From Butyrivibrio sp. XPD2002 (lineage in GTDB: Bacteria; Bacillota; Clostridia; Lachnospirales; Lachnospiraceae): DNA of 64,000 nucleotides. A program made the translations under genes and the position numbers. Of this stretch, positions 61,149 to 64,000 are shown piece after piece. The notes under the pieces were generated by a model that had not been told where the DNA came from, did no database searches, and saw nothing but the letters and a program-made list of their open reading frames with translations. Position 1 is the stretch's first letter, and the number at the start of each line of letters is the position of its first letter. The stretch is from positions 62,001 through 126,000 of the forward strand of contig NZ_AUIY01000018.1 of assembly GCF_000423945.1 (NCBI RefSeq). Direction: 5' to 3'.

Positions 61149-61784
61149 TTACAGCTTGGCCAGAACCTCTTCTGCCAGCTTACTTCCGCGCTTTGTAGCA
61201 TAGCTTGCCCACTTCTTAGCCTTAGCGGGATTTTTATCTCCGTACTTGCCGGTAAGATAGGCTTCTGCAAGCTCTGCAGCCGCATCTATGCTGCCTTTTG
61301 CAGCCTTATCGATAAGATCCAGCATGGATAATTTTTTAAGCTTTCTATCAAGCTCAGCCTTTATATACAAATATCTTTCGTGCTTTTCTTCTTTTTCAAA
61401 ATGAACCTCACGAAGCTGCATAGGGTTATTCTCATAGTTAAGAACCTCATCCCCGAATTGCTCACTTGTAAGATCAAATGTCATCCCGTCAATAACGTTG
61501 TAGCAGTGGTAGTTGCCATCCTCTAGCTCAGTGCCATAAACTCCGCCGCCAAATATATCCTGAATAAGAAACGCAGTAATGGAGCACTGTCCAAGCGTTC
61601 TGTTTTCAGGTGTCCATTCATCTCTCATCCTCGGTGCGCATGTTTCCTTAGACCATATCTCAGTCATTAAATCATACATACCCAGAAGGTCTTGTATTCT
61701 CTCATAACCTTCTGCTTCGGGCGATACCTTGCCTGCATCCTCCCATCCGTAAAACTTATAAACTCTTTTTAAATCTCCAGCCAT
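61149..61784 (-). CDS. YunG-like protein with Sel1-type tail
   Basis: 211 residues. Residues about 40-115 match YunG-type proteins (IWSKETCAPRMRDEWTPENRTLGQCSITAFLIQDIFGG... HCYNVIDGMTFDLTSEQFG). Residues about 155-211 form one Sel1-like alpha repeat (AAKGSIDAAAELAEAYLTGKYGDKNPAKAKKWASYA). YunG's function is unknown; the Cys and His pattern resembles a papain-like fold. This fusion is unusual in my experience. GGAG precedes the ATG. Confidence 0.78.
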   Translation of the reverse strand: MAGDLKRVYKFYGWEDAGKVSPEAEGYERIQDLLGMYDLMTEIWSKETCAPRMRDEWTPENRTLGQCSITAFLIQDIFGGGVYGTELEDGNYHCYNVIDGMTFDLTSEQFGDEVLNYENNPMQLREVHFEKEEKHERYLYIKAELDRKLKKLSMLDLIDKAAKGSIDAAAELAEAYLTGKYGDKNPAKAKKWASYATKRGSKLAEEVLAKL

Positions 61785-61815
61785 TTATTTCTCCATTCCT
61801 ATCTTTTTTCATTAA

Positions 61816-63207
61816 TCAGCCTCTCTCGTAATAAGCCTTCTTGTCCTGATACATCCGCTCATCTGCAGCCTGGATCGCTACATTCAAATCGTATGTACCC
61901 TGGCAGTGCACGCTTCCTACGGCAAAGCTTACATCGGAAGTATTGTCTGCCATTCCTTTTAGCTGTGACACCTGCTCGTTCATCTTTTCCTCAGTAACAT
62001 CAGGGCAAAGTATCACAAATTCATCTCCGCCAATGCGATAAATCGGATTATCTCCAAAGACAAGCTTAAGAAGCGAAGCAGCTCTCATCAGCAGCTTATC
62101 TCCTGCATCATGTCCCTCTTCGTCATTGACCTTCTTAAGTCCGTTCAAATCTGCAAATATAACTGCAATAGACTCCGGCATGCCTTCTTTTCTCTGAGCA
62201 AGACCACTTATATACTCATCCATCGCATTGCGATTACCGGCCTGTGTCAATGGATCCACAGTGCTCTTGAATTCCAGTGTAGACATAAGGTGATGATTTT
62301 TGATAACCGCAGCAAGCAAAAATGTAGAGAGCTCCAGCGTCTCCTTTATACGATCCGTCCGCGACACATCATAGTTTGCAGCCCAAATGAAGCCTACCAG
62401 CGTCTGTCCGTAGCGAATAGCATAGAGAATGATATTTTTAATCTCATATGTGCACAGAGATTTATACCATTCAGGATCACGTTCCTCAATAACACGTAGA
62501 TCATCCATCAGCAGGCAGTCAGACTGCGCCAGATCCTTTTCCCAGGCCATCGCAACCTCAAACGGAGTGCGTCCCATCGAATTACCAAACACTTCCATGA
62601 ATTCGTTTCGTGTACCGGTCTCGTCGATAAAAGAGCACTCCTGCCTATCCATATCTACCGTATAAATTGCGCTTTTCTCTGCGCCGCAGCATTCCCTGAT
62701 CTGCGCAGAAGCATCGGCCATGGACTGATAAAAATCCTGTGTCTCATGAAGTTTAATACCTATATTCAGCACAGCATTGGCAATTTCCGGAGATCGATCC
62801 GCCAAGGAATCGGTCTCCACCTCATCTGAAAAGGAGATCACATACAGGCAAAAGACTCTTCTGCTTCCCTCAGGTGCTTCAGACAGACAATCCTCATCCC
62901 ATATATTCGATATAGGCAGATAAAATCCCTTTAACCAGCGTCCTCTGGCATTAACGTATGAATACAGAGGGCTGGAGGTACTGGCACATTTATATGCAAA
63001 ATTCTCGAAATTCAGGTCCATCCAATAATTTCGGTATGGAATTCCCGGATAAAACTCCGGTGCATCGGGCCTCATATGAAGCATGATCTCATTCTGCTTA
63101 TTTACTGCCATCAGACGAAGCTCACTAAAGCTTCCGTCTGGCAGAATATCGAAGGAATACAGACTGGCCAGGCCATCTATACCCTCAATCCAAGACTGAT
63201 AATCCAT
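61816..63207 (-). CDS. Diguanylate cyclase with GAF-like sensor
   Basis: 463 residues, soluble. The C-terminal domain (about 300-460) has FADLNGLKKVNDEEGHDAGDKLL and the intact active site RIGGDEFVIL, so it should make c-di-GMP. No RxxD inhibition site precedes it. Residues about 160-290 resemble a GAF domain (NAVLNIGIKLHETQDFYQSMADASAQIRECCGAEKSAIY). The first 150 residues are unassigned. It implies control of motility or attachment, matching the chemoreceptor and surface proteins nearby. Confidence 0.9.
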   Translation of the reverse strand: MDYQSWIEGIDGLASLYSFDILPDGSFSELRLMAVNKQNEIMLHMRPDAPEFYPGIPYRNYWMDLNFENFAYKCASTSSPLYSYVNARGRWLKGFYLPISNIWDEDCLSEAPEGSRRVFCLYVISFSDEVETDSLADRSPEIANAVLNIGIKLHETQDFYQSMADASAQIRECCGAEKSAIYTVDMDRQECSFIDETGTRNEFMEVFGNSMGRTPFEVAMAWEKDLAQSDCLLMDDLRVIEERDPEWYKSLCTYEIKNIILYAIRYGQTLVGFIWAANYDVSRTDRIKETLELSTFLLAAVIKNHHLMSTLEFKSTVDPLTQAGNRNAMDEYISGLAQRKEGMPESIAVIFADLNGLKKVNDEEGHDAGDKLLMRAASLLKLVFGDNPIYRIGGDEFVILCPDVTEEKMNEQVSQLKGMADNTSDVSFAVGSVHCQGTYDLNVAIQAADERMYQDKKAYYERG

Positions 63208-63330
63208 ATTATTTCGTCCTTTTCACAATGCTTATCCAAGCTCTATTACGTTATTGTTTGTTCTATAACAACTTCTATTATACTTCAATATGTTATCCAT
63301 TCATATTCTATCAAATATTTAAGGGCATGA

Positions 63331-63360
63331 AAAAAGGACTGCCGCTTAATTGCGGCAGCC
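63331..63360 (-). terminator. Terminator of the partial secreted-protein gene
   Basis: On the minus strand GGCTGCCGC pairs with GCGGCAGTCC around AATTAA, followed by six T. Confidence 0.9.
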
Positions 63361-63380
63361 CGTACTTAATTGCTTTTATA

Positions 63381-64000
63381 TTATTTCTCTTTTAAAGGAT
63401 TTGCAAACATAGCAACATCAACGACTTTGCTATTGAACTCCTTGGTGTAGAAGTCGATAGAACCATATCCGGAATATCCCTTATCGATGTTGTAATCGTA
63501 TGCTACATCAACAATGTAACCGTTTGCATCGAGAAGAAGTGCTGTTACATATCCGGGAGTCATGTAATCATCTGCCTTAAGAGAGTAGTCAAGCTTGTAG
63601 TATCCATCAGCATCTGTTGTGAATGTCCAATCGCCTTCCCAATATGTACTGGTTCCATATACCTTAGGAGTTTCGATGGTATCCCAGTGAATCTCTCCGG
63701 TAGGTGTGCTGTCACAATATATTGCCTTTGTAACTGTGTTGCCGGGTCTTATTGCTTCCTCATAGATAAAGATATCTCCTACTTCCTGTCCGCTCTTTCC
63801 CTTAGCATATCCTTCTGCTGAAACTGTAACATCCTGGTTGTAGATATTTGTAAAAGCTACTAAAAGATAAGGATATTTTCCTTCCATATAAGAAGATACG
63901 GAAATAATGATTCCGTCCATTCCCTTAGGAGAATACTGTACATCCCATCTAACCTTTGAATAATCTGTATCCAGCTTGTTCAGTACTGACTGCTGCTCTG
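63381..64000 (-). CDS. Partial protein with FxLYD-like beta domains
   Basis: The 5' end lies beyond the right edge; the frame is open to base 64000. The 206 visible residues form two beta-rich units (ISVSSYMEGKYPYLLVAFTNIYNQDVTVSAEGYAKGKSG and FTTDADGYYKLDYSLKADDY... ALLLDANGYIVDVAYD), reminiscent of FxLYD domains found in secreted Firmicute proteins. A signal peptide cannot be checked. Followed by a terminator. Family assignment is tentative. Confidence 0.6.
   Translation of the reverse strand, partial: EQQSVLNKLDTDYSKVRWDVQYSPKGMDGIIISVSSYMEGKYPYLLVAFTNIYNQDVTVSAEGYAKGKSGQEVGDIFIYEEAIRPGNTVTKAIYCDSTPTGEIHWDTIETPKVYGTSTYWEGDWTFTTDADGYYKLDYSLKADDYMTPGYVTALLLDANGYIVDVAYDYNIDKGYSGYGSIDFYTKEFNSKVVDVAMFANPLKEK

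Noticed and set aside
1..64000. tRNA, rRNA, phage or insertion-sequence genes
   Set aside because: No cloverleaf with GGTTCGAAT-type arms, no transposase or integrase frame and no long terminal inverted repeats were seen.

Overview
The window looks like chromosome from an anaerobic Firmicute of the Lachnospiraceae (Butyrivibrio or a close relative; inferred from gene content, codon use and moderate-to-low G+C, not from a marker gene). No rRNA, tRNA, phage or insertion-sequence genes were seen. Most genes are on the minus strand in short operons with clear AGGAGG-type ribosome sites and many intrinsic terminators.

Layout. 1-5 kb: a partial secreted clostripain-family (C11) protease, small membrane proteins and a repeat-containing surface protein. 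5-9 kb: a two-component system with two CPBP-family membrane proteins, one intact and one without its catalytic residues, and a shared operator-like motif. 9-15 kb: an SGNH/CE2-like esterase, BspA-like leucine-rich-repeat surface proteins, a RelA/SpoT-domain protein and two candidate RNAs. 15-27 kb: small accessory genes (RsiV-like lipoprotein, phosphodiesterase, flavoprotein, C39-like peptidase, RtcB with a prfH remnant, a DUF4230 pair, a damaged DUF3990/DUF3791 module, MBL hydrolase, nitroreductase). 27.7-38.4 kb: MATE pump, SGNH hydrolase and a beta-mannan/manno-oligosaccharide locus (LacI regulator, GH5, ABC importer, AraC protein, GH130 phosphorylase, cellobiose 2-epimerase). 39-50 kb: rhomboid protease, methyltransferase, rhodanese-MBL fusion, DUF1963 protein, a frameshifted LRR pseudogene, a candidate RNA, and an AraC/MATE/DUF3592 group. 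50-64 kb: chemoreceptor, epimerase, flavoprotein, AraC, ferredoxin-type aldo/keto reductase, divergent LysR/MATE pair, decayed GNAT and PAP2 genes, fructosamine kinase, YunG-Sel1 protein, diguanylate cyclase and a partial secreted protein.

How genes work together. In the mannan locus imported beta-1,4-manno-oligosaccharides would be cut by GH5, mannobiose epimerised to mannosyl-glucose by the 2-epimerase and phosphorolysed by GH130. TTTAGSTAAA-type palindromes precede all three transcription units and probably bind the LacI protein.

Most unusual. Four intergenic regions (about 1.34, 26.8, 38.8 and 45.9 kb) carry the same kind of array: a 7-base core, CTACGCG, in strictly alternating orientation with a spacing of about 31-33 bp, close to three helical turns. 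The cores and some flanks are shared between loci while the interiors differ. It fits no repeat class I can name and is my main candidate for something undescribed. The window also has many gene remnants (prfH, DUF554, PAP2, GNAT, LRR protein, DUF3990), which suggests an actively eroding accessory region.
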